A stretch of 15,005 bases of DNA, taken from NCBI GenBank assembly GCA_002717855.1, contig PBCD01000006.1:16847-31851 (forward strand). Reading direction: 5' to 3'. Of the stretch, positions 7,245-14,680 are shown piece after piece (the first letter of the stretch is position 1; each line of letters begins with the position of its first letter). The position numbers and the translations under genes are program-made. This DNA comes from Rickettsiales bacterium (GTDB lineage Bacteria; Pseudomonadota; Alphaproteobacteria; TMED127). The notes beneath the pieces were generated by a model that was given only the letters and a program-made list of their open reading frames with translations, ran no database searches and had not been told where the DNA came from.

Positions 7245-8278
7245 TTTTTTAAATCATTTTTCATCATTTCTCTTACTAGTTGTTTAAAAGTTATTTTATA
7301 ATTCCATTTTAACAATTTTTTCGCTTTGGAAGCGTCACCATTAAGATATGGAACTTCGTTTGGTCTGAAAAATTTAGGATCAATTTCTATTAAGCATCGT
7401 TTAGTTTTGGAATCATAGCCCTTTTCATTAATTCCTTTTCCTTTCCAAATAATATCAATATCGACGAATCGAAATGCTTCTTCAACAAAATCTCTAACTG
7501 AATAACTAATTCCAGTAGACAAAACAAAGTCATCAGGTTTCTTATATTGCATTATTTTCCACATTCCTTGTACATAGTCTTTTGCGTGACCCCAATCTCT
7601 TATCGAATTTAAATTTCCAAGATATAATTTTTTTTGTTTTTGTTTTATAATATTTGCAATTCCAAGTGTAATTTTTCTTGTAACAAATGTTTCTCCTCTT
7701 CTTTCACTTTCGTGATTAAAAAGGATCCCATTAGATGCAAAAATATTGTACGCAGTTCTATAATTTTTTGTTATATAGTAAGCATATAATTTTGCTGTCG
7801 CATAAGGACTATTAGGGGAAAAATTAGTTTTTTCATTCATTTTTTTTTCTTTTGAATCTCCGAATAGCTCTGAAGTGGAAGCTTGATAAAATTTTGTAAA
7901 ATTACTCAGATTAAGGATTCTTATCGCTTCTAAAATCCTTAGGGTGCCAAGTGCATCTGCATTTCCTGTATATTCTGGGGTTTCATAGCTAACGTGAACA
8001 TGACTCTGAGCTGCAAGATTATAGATTTCGTTAGGTTTTATTCTTTGAATTATTTTTATCAGGTTAGTTGAATCTGTCATGTCTCCATAATGCAAAATAA
8101 AATTTCTTTTTTGCGTCTCAAATGCATCTTGATATATGTGATCCACTCTTTCTGTATTGTATGATGAAGATCTTCTCTTAATACCGTGAACAATATAATT
8201 TTTTTTTATTAAAAATTCTGCTAAATACGACCCATCTTGACCAGTTACCCCGGTTATCAATGCTATTTTATTTTTCAA
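7241..8278 (-). CDS. gmd: GDP-mannose 4,6-dehydratase
   Basis: Gmd converts GDP-D-mannose to GDP-4-keto-6-deoxy-D-mannose, the common precursor of GDP-fucose, GDP-rhamnose, GDP-perosamine and GDP-colitose. The 345 aa protein is a short-chain dehydrogenase/reductase: nucleotide-binding loop [13 protein letters not shown] (9-21), NLAAQSHV (87-94), the catalytic set Thr135/Glu137 in QASTSELFG, and Tyr159-x3-Lys163 in SPYATAK, plus the family-typical [17 protein letters not shown] region (185-201) and [10 protein letters not shown]. Length is normal for a bacterial Gmd. GAGG lies 4 bases before the start on the minus strand. It diverges from a ColD-type dehydratase that would use its product, so the pair probably act in sequence. 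The 3' end overlaps the convergent redoxin gene by 4 bases. Confidence 0.97.
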   Translation of the reverse strand: MKNKIALITGVTGQDGSYLAEFLIKKNYIVHGIKRRSSSYNTERVDHIYQDAFETQKRNFILHYGDMTDSTNLIKIIQRIKPNEIYNLAAQSHVHVSYETPEYTGNADALGTLRILEAIRILNLSNFTKFYQASTSELFGDSKEKKMNEKTNFSPNSPYATAKLYAYYITKNYRTAYNIFASNGILFNHESERRGETFVTRKITLGIANIIKQKQKKLYLGNLNSIRDWGHAKDYVQGMWKIMQYKKPDDFVLSTGISYSVRDFVEEAFRFVDIDIIWKGKGINEKGYDSKTKRCLIEIDPKFFRPNEVPYLNGDASKAKKLLKWNYKITFKQLVREMMKNDLKN

Positions 8279-8360
8279 ATAAACCTCAAAATATTTATAA
8301 TTTTTACTTTAACCCAATTTTTATTGAAGTCTAGATTAACATCAGAATTAAAAATTTTAA

Positions 8361-8370
8361 TCTGTACAGA
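8361..8370. promoter_or_regulatory. Perfect 10-bp palindrome TCTGTACAGA between gmd and colD-like gene
   Basis: TCTGTACAGA is an exact inverted repeat, one base before the ATG at 8372, in the divergent space between gmd and the ColD-type gene. It could be an operator or, if translation starts further down, part of the leader. It has no second copy that I see, and a chance palindrome of this size is not rare. Confidence 0.2.
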
Positions 8371-8371
8371 A

Positions 8372-9697
8372 ATGGCACGGTTTATGCTTAAATTTTTTAT
8401 GTTTTATAAGATTAATAATTCTGCTGGAGGTGAAAAGTTAGAGGGATTCCAAAATAGGTTGTCCAGTGAATATACAAAAAAGATTAAAGAGTTAGAAAAA
8501 TTACCTTTATCTCAACCCTTTTATCCTCTTAAATCCTGTTCCTGGAATCATGAGGAAAAATACGGTATTTTTGAATTGCTTAAAGGTTCGCGACTGACAA
8601 TGGGAGCCAACGTAAAAAAATTTGAAGAAGAATTTTCAGCATATAATAAAATAAAATATTCTGTTATGGTAAATTCAGGCTCTTCAGCCAATTTAATTAT
8701 TATTTCTAGCCTAATATTATGTCCAAAATATGACCTCAACAGAGGAGACGAGATTATAGTCCCAGCTATTGGTTGGAGTACTAGTTATGCTCCTTTAATC
8801 CAATATGGATTAAAACTAAAGTTTGTTGATGTAAATTCAAATACATGGAATATAGATGAAACCCTAGTGAAAAAAGCAATCACCAAAAAAACAAAAGCTG
8901 TTTTAGCAATTAATATTTTAGGAAATCCATCAAATCTATATGTATTAAAAGAAATATGTGAATCCAACAATATAATTTTGATTGAAGATAATTGTGAATC
9001 TCTTGGTGCAAGTATAAATCAAAAAAAAGCTGGAACATTTGGAGTGGCAGGCTCCAATAGCTTTCACTTTTCCCATCATATTCAGACAATCGAAGGTGGT
9101 ATGATTTCTACTAATGATGAACAATTATATCATTATTTATTATCTTTGAGATCTCATGGTTGGATTAGAGAACTTCCTTATAAAAACTTTATTTTAAATA
9201 AAAGTGGAAATGAATTTGAAGATTTTTTTAAGTTTGTACTTCCGGGATATAACTTAAAACCCAATGAAATAAACGGTCTTGTTGGTAGGATACAACTTAA
9301 AAAATTTCCAAAGTTTTTGCTGCAAAGAAATAAAAACGCAAGATATTTTAACTATCTCTTCAATTCTAGCAATTATTGTAATATTCAAAAAAGCATTGGA
9401 AATTCTTCATGGTTTGGATTTGGATTAATCTTAAAAGGAAAACTTTTGAATAAAAGAGCGCTTGTTATATATGAACTAAATAAAAATGGTGTGCAAACTA
9501 GACCAATTGTGACAGGAAACATTCTTAAAAATCCAATGGAAAAATTTTTAAACTATTCAATTTTTAATAAATTAAGTAATACTGAGATTATTGACACAAA
9601 TGGTCTTTTTTTGGGGAATGATCATAGAGATTTAATTCCTCAAATAACAAGAGTGAAAGAAGTTTTAGAAAATATTATAAAAAAATCTAATTTATAG
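8372..9697 (+). CDS. ColD-type GDP-4-keto-6-deoxy-D-mannose 3-dehydratase (DegT/DnrJ family)
   Basis: A PLP-fold sugar enzyme of about 441 aa that should remove the 3-hydroxyl from GDP-4-keto-6-deoxymannose, the step that commits to a 3,6-dideoxyhexose such as colitose. In the sequence NSFHFSHHIQTIEGGMI the Schiff-base lysine of DegT-type aminotransferases is replaced by His (His235 with this start), the hallmark of ColD. Other ColD-like stretches are RLTMGANVKKFE, NSGSSANL, GDEIIVPAIGWST, LGNPSN, IEDNCESLGA, LRSHGW, LPGYNLKP, SSWFGFGLI and TRPIVTGN. The ColD core begins at about base 8518 (YPLKSCSW); the 45 or so residues before it are an extension whose true start is unclear. ATGs at 8372, 8384 and 8399 are all possible and none has a good Shine-Dalgarno. 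A GT11 gene follows 9 bases after the stop. Confidence 0.88.
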   Translation: MARFMLKFFMFYKINNSAGGEKLEGFQNRLSSEYTKKIKELEKLPLSQPFYPLKSCSWNHEEKYGIFELLKGSRLTMGANVKKFEEEFSAYNKIKYSVMVNSGSSANLIIISSLILCPKYDLNRGDEIIVPAIGWSTSYAPLIQYGLKLKFVDVNSNTWNIDETLVKKAITKKTKAVLAINILGNPSNLYVLKEICESNNIILIEDNCESLGASINQKKAGTFGVAGSNSFHFSHHIQTIEGGMISTNDEQLYHYLLSLRSHGWIRELPYKNFILNKSGNEFEDFFKFVLPGYNLKPNEINGLVGRIQLKKFPKFLLQRNKNARYFNYLFNSSNYCNIQKSIGNSSWFGFGLILKGKLLNKRALVIYELNKNGVQTRPIVTGNILKNPMEKFLNYSIFNKLSNTEIIDTNGLFLGNDHRDLIPQITRVKEVLENIIKKSNL

Positions 9698-9706
9698 AAA
9701 AATGTC

Positions 9707-10498
9707 ATGATTATAAATTCAATGAGTGGAGGTTTAGGCAATCAACTTTTTCAAATATCTGCAGGTTTTGCTCTGTCATTAAGACTAAAAACAAAATACA
9801 GTATAAATTACGAAATAGGTGGGATGGGTCCAGGTCAGGGAAAAATAAACAAAACTTATAAAGATACATTATATTCAAAAATAAAAAGGACAACACACAG
9901 AATTTTTACACCATACAAGCAGGAATTTATGATGGATGATATAGATGTAAATATTTTTACTCCTATTCCTCTTATTGATAACTTATGTTTGATTGGTTAT
10001 TTCCAAAGTCAAAAATATTTTGAAGACTATCAAGATGAAATAAAAAATCTTTTTATTTTCCCAGAAGAAAGAACAAAAAAAATTAGAGATAAATTTAACA
10101 AGTTTAAGAGAAAAAAAGTGGGAGTTCATATTAGAATGGGCGACTATCAGAAAATAAAAGAGATTCTTCCGCCTGTTTCTCAAAATTATATTCTCAAAGC
10201 ATTATCACTTTTTGATAAGAAAGATCATGATTTTTTTCTTTTTACTGATGATTTAGAGTCAGTAAAAAATAATTTTGATATTTCCAACTATAACTTTCTT
10301 CATAATTGTGACGAAATTGATGACATGATTAGTTTGTCTATGTGTGACTCTGTTATAATGAGTAATAGCACTTTTTCGTGGTGGGGAAGTTGGTTTGGTG
10401 ATCAAAAAGAAAAGATAATTGCACCTAAAAATTGGTTTGGTCCCAAAGGAGCTAAACATTTTCAAGATTTATACAGAGACGAAATGATTAAACTATAA
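9707..10498 (+). CDS. GT11-family glycosyltransferase (alpha-1,2-fucosyltransferase-like)
   Basis: A 263 aa cytoplasmic or membrane-peripheral transferase of GT family 11, which typically adds L-fucose in alpha-1,2 linkage from GDP-fucose. Motifs in order: MSGGLGNQLFQ (6-16), GYFQSQKYF (97-105), the GDP-sugar-binding HIRMGDY (141-147) and SNSTFSWWGSW (219-229). It sits 9 bases after the ColD-type gene and overlaps the following GT2 gene by one base (taatg), so all three are one transcript. Because the cluster makes a GDP-3,6-dideoxy sugar precursor, the natural donor could be GDP-colitose, which is a 3-deoxy analogue of GDP-fucose; that is inference. Slightly shorter than many GT11 proteins but complete in motifs. 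Confidence 0.9.
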   Translation: MIINSMSGGLGNQLFQISAGFALSLRLKTKYSINYEIGGMGPGQGKINKTYKDTLYSKIKRTTHRIFTPYKQEFMMDDIDVNIFTPIPLIDNLCLIGYFQSQKYFEDYQDEIKNLFIFPEERTKKIRDKFNKFKRKKVGVHIRMGDYQKIKEILPPVSQNYILKALSLFDKKDHDFFLFTDDLESVKNNFDISNYNFLHNCDEIDDMISLSMCDSVIMSNSTFSWWGSWFGDQKEKIIAPKNWFGPKGAKHFQDLYRDEMIKL

Positions 10499-11367
10499 TG
10501 TTATCAGTAGTAATTCCAACATATAATGATTCAGATTTTCTCCCAATAGCAGTTGCTTCTGCTTTAGAATTAAAAAACTTAGGAGAAATAATAATTGTTG
10601 ACGATTGTTCTACCGATAAAACATCAGAACTAATTTCTAAATTTAAACAGTATTCTAGTAGATTTAAGTATTTTAAAAATAAAACTAATGTTGGTGTGGG
10701 ATTTTCTTTTATCAAAGGTATAAAACACTCAAACTTTCCTTATATATTAATGTGTAATTCAGATGATTTTTTAATTTCAAAAAAAATAGATAAACTTTTT
10801 TATTATTTATTAAATCATGATCTTGAAATTGCATATGGCAAAATGGCAATTCAGAAAGAAAATCAAGTTTTTAAATTTTATCACCCTGGATATTTACCAT
10901 ATAATTATGTTAATTCACGAAATGAGTTTAAAGATCTTTTAATTTTTGACATGTACATGCCATCATTTGGAACAATTATGAAAAAATCGTGTTTAGATGG
11001 TTTTTATAATGAAAATTATATGAAATCTTTAAATAAAAGTTATGGTTCGAGATTTAAAGCGCACGATTATGATTTATTTTTAAATTTATCGAAAAAAAAG
11101 GTTAAAACAGGCTTTTTGAATGAATTTGTGTGTGTTTGGAATCCAAACAATACTTCGCAATCAGGAGATCAGTATTTTAAATCAGGAGATGCTGCCGAGG
11201 AAAGTGCATTTCTTTTTAATAGATATTATAATTCAAATGATGGTTTTAGTATTGAAGATTTAAAAAAAATTAAATGTAGAATTATGGAAAAATTTAACAA
11301 AGCTAAAAATATCATTCCAGAAAAAGAAAAATCGTTCAAACAAAAATATAATGAAATTTTCTTTTAA
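10498..11367 (+). CDS. Glycosyltransferase family 2
   Basis: A 289 aa GT-A fold glycosyltransferase that probably adds one sugar to a lipid-linked or protein-linked glycan on the cytoplasmic face of the membrane. The N-terminal signature is SVVIPTYND (3-11), followed by IIVDDCSTDKT (32-42) for nucleotide binding and CNSDDF (86-91) as the metal-binding DxD-like motif. VGVGFSFIKG (65-74) corresponds to the usual N-x-G-x-x-x-A-x-N-x-G region. There are no clear membrane spans. Donor and acceptor cannot be told from sequence. It overlaps the GT11 stop by one base and is the last gene of the colD-GT11-GT2 unit. About 30 bases separate it from the SixA-like gene. Confidence 0.9.
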   Translation: MLSVVIPTYNDSDFLPIAVASALELKNLGEIIIVDDCSTDKTSELISKFKQYSSRFKYFKNKTNVGVGFSFIKGIKHSNFPYILMCNSDDFLISKKIDKLFYYLLNHDLEIAYGKMAIQKENQVFKFYHPGYLPYNYVNSRNEFKDLLIFDMYMPSFGTIMKKSCLDGFYNENYMKSLNKSYGSRFKAHDYDLFLNLSKKKVKTGFLNEFVCVWNPNNTSQSGDQYFKSGDAAEESAFLFNRYYNSNDGFSIEDLKKIKCRIMEKFNKAKNIIPEKEKSFKQKYNEIFF

Positions 11368-11396
11368 AATTTAATCATATCTGCTTTTATATGTGA

Positions 11397-11909
11397 ATGA
11401 AAAATTTATTTCTTCTTAGACATGCGAAGTCTAACTGGTTATCATATAATGGTGATGATTTTAACAGAGATATCCAAAAAAAAGGAGAATTAAGAACTAA
11501 AAAAATATGTAATTATTTGAAAGATGAAAAGATCGAAATATCAAAAGTTTTATGTTCAACAGCTTTAAGAACCAGAAAAACCTATGAAATAATATCTAAG
11601 TCATTTCAAAAAAAAATGAATGTTGAATTTTTAGATGAATTGTATCATACCACAGCGGAAAATATGCTTGATATTTTACGGTCTCAAAAAGATGAAAAAT
11701 CAGTCATGATTATTGCTCATGAACCATCTCTATCTGAATTTGTAAGGATAACTTCTAGTGAAATTATAAATGAATCACATTTTGAAGCAATTCACTCATA
11801 TGTAACCTCAGGATTATGTTCTATATTATTTAATTCAGAAAGTTGGAAAAATATATCAAGAGATAATTCCGAGTTCAAATTTTATATCAAACCAAAGAAT
11901 TTAGATTGA
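11397..11909 (+). CDS. SixA-type histidine phosphatase
   Basis: A 170 aa protein of the histidine phosphatase (phosphoglycerate-mutase-like) superfamily, closest to SixA phosphohistidine phosphatases. It shows the phospho-acceptor motif LLRHAKS with His9, the Arg-containing STALRTR (54-60), an acidic mid region (Asp80-Glu81) and the second catalytic His108 in IAHEPSL. E. coli SixA removes phosphate from His of phosphocarrier proteins; the target here is unknown. Length is near the SixA norm. It follows the glycan genes on the same strand after 30 bases, but its role is probably unrelated to them. Its last 9 bases overlap the end of the convergent FliT-like gene. Confidence 0.87.
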   Translation: MKNLFLLRHAKSNWLSYNGDDFNRDIQKKGELRTKKICNYLKDEKIEISKVLCSTALRTRKTYEIISKSFQKKMNVEFLDELYHTTAENMLDILRSQKDEKSVMIIAHEPSLSEFVRITSSEIINESHFEAIHSYVTSGLCSILFNSESWKNISRDNSEFKFYIKPKNLD

Positions 11910-12218
11910 GAAGTTTCTTAAATAGGCTTGTGATCTTTTCTTTTCTTTGTTTAGAATTTTTAAATTTTTTTGTGAATTTACAATAATTTGAGAAATAATT
12001 TTTTCATTTTTAGAGATTAACGATACTACAGTTTTTTTATTGTTCTCTGAAAATTTATAATTTTTAATTTCAATATCATTGATTATTTTTTTTCTAATTT
12101 TGTCTAAATCATTAATCTGATCCATATCATCTTTAGGAATCAATTTCGAGATTGTGTCAGAAATTTGTTCTAATTTTTCAAGTTGATTAGTTAATGATAT
12201 ATTATCTTGATCAAACAT
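11901..12218 (-). CDS. Small helical protein, possibly FliT-like flagellar export chaperone
   Basis: A 105 aa, highly charged, all-helical-looking protein with heptad-like Leu/Ile spacing (LEKLEQISDTISKLI, about 12-26; then a second helix from about 66 to 95 ending in EKKRSQAYL). Size, composition and position immediately after fliS resemble FliT/FlgN-type chaperones, which bind flagellar export substrates; that is an inference, since no sequence motif is decisive. I chose the ATG at 12216-12218, which overlaps the fliS stop by 8 bases (coupled translation). An in-frame TTG at 12245 would extend the overlap and add nine residues, and is less likely. The 3' end overlaps the sixA-like gene by 9 bases. 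Confidence 0.6.
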   Translation of the reverse strand: MFDQDNISLTNQLEKLEQISDTISKLIPKDDMDQINDLDKIRKKIINDIEIKNYKFSENNKKTVVSLISKNEKIISQIIVNSQKNLKILNKEKKRSQAYLRNFSI

Positions 12219-12603
12219 TTTGTTTTTGTATGTAAGTATTTTCAAAAATTTCTTTTAATGCGTTGATTGCTTTATTTATTCCCTCAACGACTTGAGATCG
12301 AAATCCTTTAATAAGTTGTTGTCTGCAATATTCATAAACTTGAAACAATTGAGTTGCGATTTCACCACCTCTTTCAAAATCTAAGCTTGTTTGCAAGGTG
12401 TAAATTATTACTAAAGCCTTGCTGAAATGCTTATTTCTTGAAATTCTATTATTTTTATCTTTGGTGTGCAGGGACACAATTTTCATTGATTTTCTTAACT
12501 CATTTACCATAGTTTTGACAATTTCTACAGGATCATTGTTCTGTGATGAAGAAATATCTGTTTTTTGATATTGATGTTTTGCTTTATTAAAATGAACTGC
12601 CAT
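12211..12603 (-). CDS. fliS: Flagellar export chaperone FliS
   Basis: FliS binds the C-terminal helix of flagellin in the cytoplasm, stopping premature polymerisation and guiding it to the flagellar export gate. The 130 aa protein has the family's four-helix pattern: an N-terminal Tyr-containing segment (AKHQYQKTDISS, 8-19), NDPVEIVKTMVNELRKSM (23-40), a basic middle helix and the highly diagnostic TLQTSLDFERGGEIATQL (70-87), followed by FQVYEYCRQQLI. Length is normal. The usual C-terminal Trp of FliS is absent; the end is ENTYIQKQNV. It overlaps the FliT-like gene by 8 bases and diverges from an unknown gene at 12649. No flagellin or fliD lies in the window. A second FliS-like protein begins beyond the right edge. 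Confidence 0.87.
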   Translation of the reverse strand: MAVHFNKAKHQYQKTDISSSQNNDPVEIVKTMVNELRKSMKIVSLHTKDKNNRISRNKHFSKALVIIYTLQTSLDFERGGEIATQLFQVYEYCRQQLIKGFRSQVVEGINKAINALKEIFENTYIQKQNV

Positions 12604-12648
12604 TGAATTACTTATTGTTTTTTAAAAAAACTATATTAATATTTAGTT
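12604..12648. promoter_or_regulatory. Divergent promoter space between fliS and the 113 aa gene
   Basis: Only 45 bases separate the two divergent start codons, so the promoters must overlap each other or lie inside the coding regions. The space is almost pure A/T with a central tttttta-aaaaaaa block; no clear -35/-10 pair stands out. Confidence 0.35.
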
Positions 12649-12990
12649 ATGGTTAATATTGTTAATCCTATATTTGATATTCCTAATCAAAACCAGATAT
12701 TATATAATGATATTGCAATTGGTATGCCACGCGTTCCAAATGCCAATGTAAATTATCCTGTAAATCCAATCAATAATACAAATGTTTTCGATCCTAAATA
12801 TCATAGTTCAAAAAGATACAATCCTAAAGGGGCTCCATCACATGGATCATCTACAGAAGCTTTTTTCAAGTCGAGAAATTTGTTTGAACCCTTTTTTATT
12901 CATAATGAAGCTTCAACTAAATATGAAATGATTTCTAAAATTTCTAAAAACACAGAAGAAATCAGAAATAATATAATAAGATTTGTTTAG
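12649..12990 (+). CDS. Unrecognised Asn/Pro-rich protein (113 aa)
   Basis: I recognise no family. The first half is rich in Asn, Pro, Ile and Val (NPIFDIPNQNQ, MPRVPNANVNYPVNPINNT) and should be disordered. The middle has a Lys/His/Gly/Ser segment (PKYHSSKRYNPKGAPSHGSS, 49-68). The last 30 residues (from about 84) look like one amphipathic helix containing ISKISKNTEEIRNN. No signal peptide, membrane span or cysteine is present. The ATG lies 45 bases from the fliS start, so the two genes share a divergent promoter region. Its stop overlaps the ClC gene's stop by 4 bases. The disordered head plus helix tail and the flagellar setting make an exported flagellar accessory or a chaperone client conceivable, but this is speculation. 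Confidence 0.7.
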   Translation: MVNIVNPIFDIPNQNQILYNDIAIGMPRVPNANVNYPVNPINNTNVFDPKYHSSKRYNPKGAPSHGSSTEAFFKSRNLFEPFFIHNEASTKYEMISKISKNTEEIRNNIIRFV

Positions 12991-14678
12991 TTTTGAGATT
13001 CTAATTCTCTCTGATTTCTTGATGTTTTAATATAAACATTAAATATATCGCTTTCAGTTATTACACCAATAAATTGCTTTTTATCATTGACTACGGGTAT
13101 TGATTCACCAACAAAGTCTTTACAAATATCTATTGCATTAAAGATATTTTCATTTTCATTGATTTGCAGGTATTTGTTTTTTTTCAACTGTTTAAGTCTA
13201 ATGTTTTTGTTTAGATTTATTAATTGATGAAGTTCTAGCTTGTTTAAAAGTTTTCCTTCAGAATTTATTAAGAATCCATCACTTGATTTTTTAGATGATA
13301 ATTTTTTAATTACATCTCCAACTGTTTCATTTTCATTAAATTTGAGGCATTTTTTTTCAAAAATATCTTTTATTTTTATAGATTTTAATATTAGATTTTC
13401 ATCACCTAAATCTAAATTAATATTTCTGTTCAATAGGACTTTGTCAAAGACTGATTGACCAATAATTTTTGACGAAACCAAAGAAGCAAAAACTATACTT
13501 ATCCCTGCAGCAAGAGTTGCTTGATAATTAGAAGTTAATTCAAAAACAATCATCATATTTGCCAGAGGACCACCAATAACACAACTACCTACAGCTGCCA
13601 TAGCTGCTACGGCAAATAGTTCGATGTTCGTATCTGGAATTATTGTATTAAAGAAAGTTCCTAATAAGATACCGCTACATGCCCCTAAAAATAATGCTGG
13701 TGCAAAAACTCCTCCAATTAATCCTAGACGCAAACATGTTATCGTTAAAAGTAGCTTAAAAAATAAAAATTGTGCTGCAATGTTTGGAAGAACACTTCCT
13801 GATAAGATATTTTGAATAGTTTCTGTTCCAAGACCAGTTACTTGTGGAATAAACATTCCAATAATTCCACATAATAATCCAGCTAAAGCAGGCTGGAACC
13901 ATGGATGAATTTTTGAAATATCTGGAAAAAACTCAGGATGTGTAAGTCCTCGCATATAAAGAATTGCAACAAATCCACAAATTAAACCTGTGATTACTAA
14001 GGCAGGAAATTCTGCGAAATTATTTATCCCCCCTATACTAGAAGGAAGGATGGGGGTGAATCCAAAAAAAAGCTTTGTAACAAAATATGCAACTAATGAT
14101 GAAACAAGAATTGGACCGAAAGAGGCGAGGGATTGATGTCTGAGTATGACCTCTCTGGCAAAGACTAATCCAGCAATAGGTGCACCAAAACCTGAAGATA
14201 TTGCAGCAGCCACACCAGCACCTAAAAATATTTGAATATTACCTGCCTTTTTAGCGAATTTTTTGATCTCTGCCCCTATAGTTGCTCCAAAATGAACCAA
14301 CGGTCCATACTGTCCAACCGAGCCACCTGCAGAAATTGAACAAATTGCAGAAAATGAGGTTAAAAAGCCTGCCTTTATATTAAGTGGATTTGTCTTTGAA
14401 TGTGCAGATAAAATAACATCTGGTGGTCCATGCCATCTTTGATCATTAGTCAAAGATCTTAGGTATCCTACAAACAAACCTAAAAGGAAAGGAATTAAAA
14501 GATATAAGAATATTTTATAAAAAGAAAATTCGACAGTATCATCAGTCGAAAAAATATAAAAACTAGTAATAGAGGATGAAAAAAATTCAATTAATGTTAA
14601 AAATCCAAATACACTTATTGAAACTATACTTCCAATAATTGTACCTAGAATTAGCGTAGATAATATGGATAAAAACAT
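12987..14678 (-). CDS. ClC-family chloride channel/transporter with C-terminal CBS pair, atypical gate
   Basis: A 563 aa inner-membrane protein of the ClC family, which moves chloride or similar anions either as channels or as Cl-/H+ antiporters. The membrane domain covers about 1-420 and two CBS domains about 434-550 (TVGDVIKKLSS; then SIPVVNDKKQFIGVITESDI). Landmarks: RWHGPPD (81-87) where most ClCs have GSGIPE, GQYGP (122-126) where they have G(K/R)EGP, AREV (174-177), the well-kept GGVFAP (322-327), and GQSVF (407-411). Thus the external gating Glu is Tyr124, the inner proton Glu is Val177, the Ser is His83 and the central Tyr is Phe411. This argues for an uncoupled anion pathway rather than an antiporter (inference). 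A hairpin precedes the start. The CBS pair implies nucleotide control. Its stop overlaps the unknown convergent gene by 4 bases. Confidence 0.93.
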   Translation of the reverse strand: MFLSILSTLILGTIIGSIVSISVFGFLTLIEFFSSSITSFYIFSTDDTVEFSFYKIFLYLLIPFLLGLFVGYLRSLTNDQRWHGPPDVILSAHSKTNPLNIKAGFLTSFSAICSISAGGSVGQYGPLVHFGATIGAEIKKFAKKAGNIQIFLGAGVAAAISSGFGAPIAGLVFAREVILRHQSLASFGPILVSSLVAYFVTKLFFGFTPILPSSIGGINNFAEFPALVITGLICGFVAILYMRGLTHPEFFPDISKIHPWFQPALAGLLCGIIGMFIPQVTGLGTETIQNILSGSVLPNIAAQFLFFKLLLTITCLRLGLIGGVFAPALFLGACSGILLGTFFNTIIPDTNIELFAVAAMAAVGSCVIGGPLANMMIVFELTSNYQATLAAGISIVFASLVSSKIIGQSVFDKVLLNRNINLDLGDENLILKSIKIKDIFEKKCLKFNENETVGDVIKKLSSKKSSDGFLINSEGKLLNKLELHQLINLNKNIRLKQLKKNKYLQINENENIFNAIDICKDFVGESIPVVNDKKQFIGVITESDIFNVYIKTSRNQRELESQN

Positions 14679-14680
14679 AT

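Noticed and set aside
8237..8371. An in-frame upstream extension of the ColD-type gene starting at 8237
   Set aside because: It would overlap the 5' end of gmd on the opposite strand and adds hydrophobic residues unlike the family; a start at or after 8372 is more sensible.
12219..12245. TTG start at 12245 for the FliT-like gene
   Set aside because: It would extend the overlap with fliS to 35 bases and has no ribosome binding site; the ATG at 12218 gives the usual short coupled overlap.
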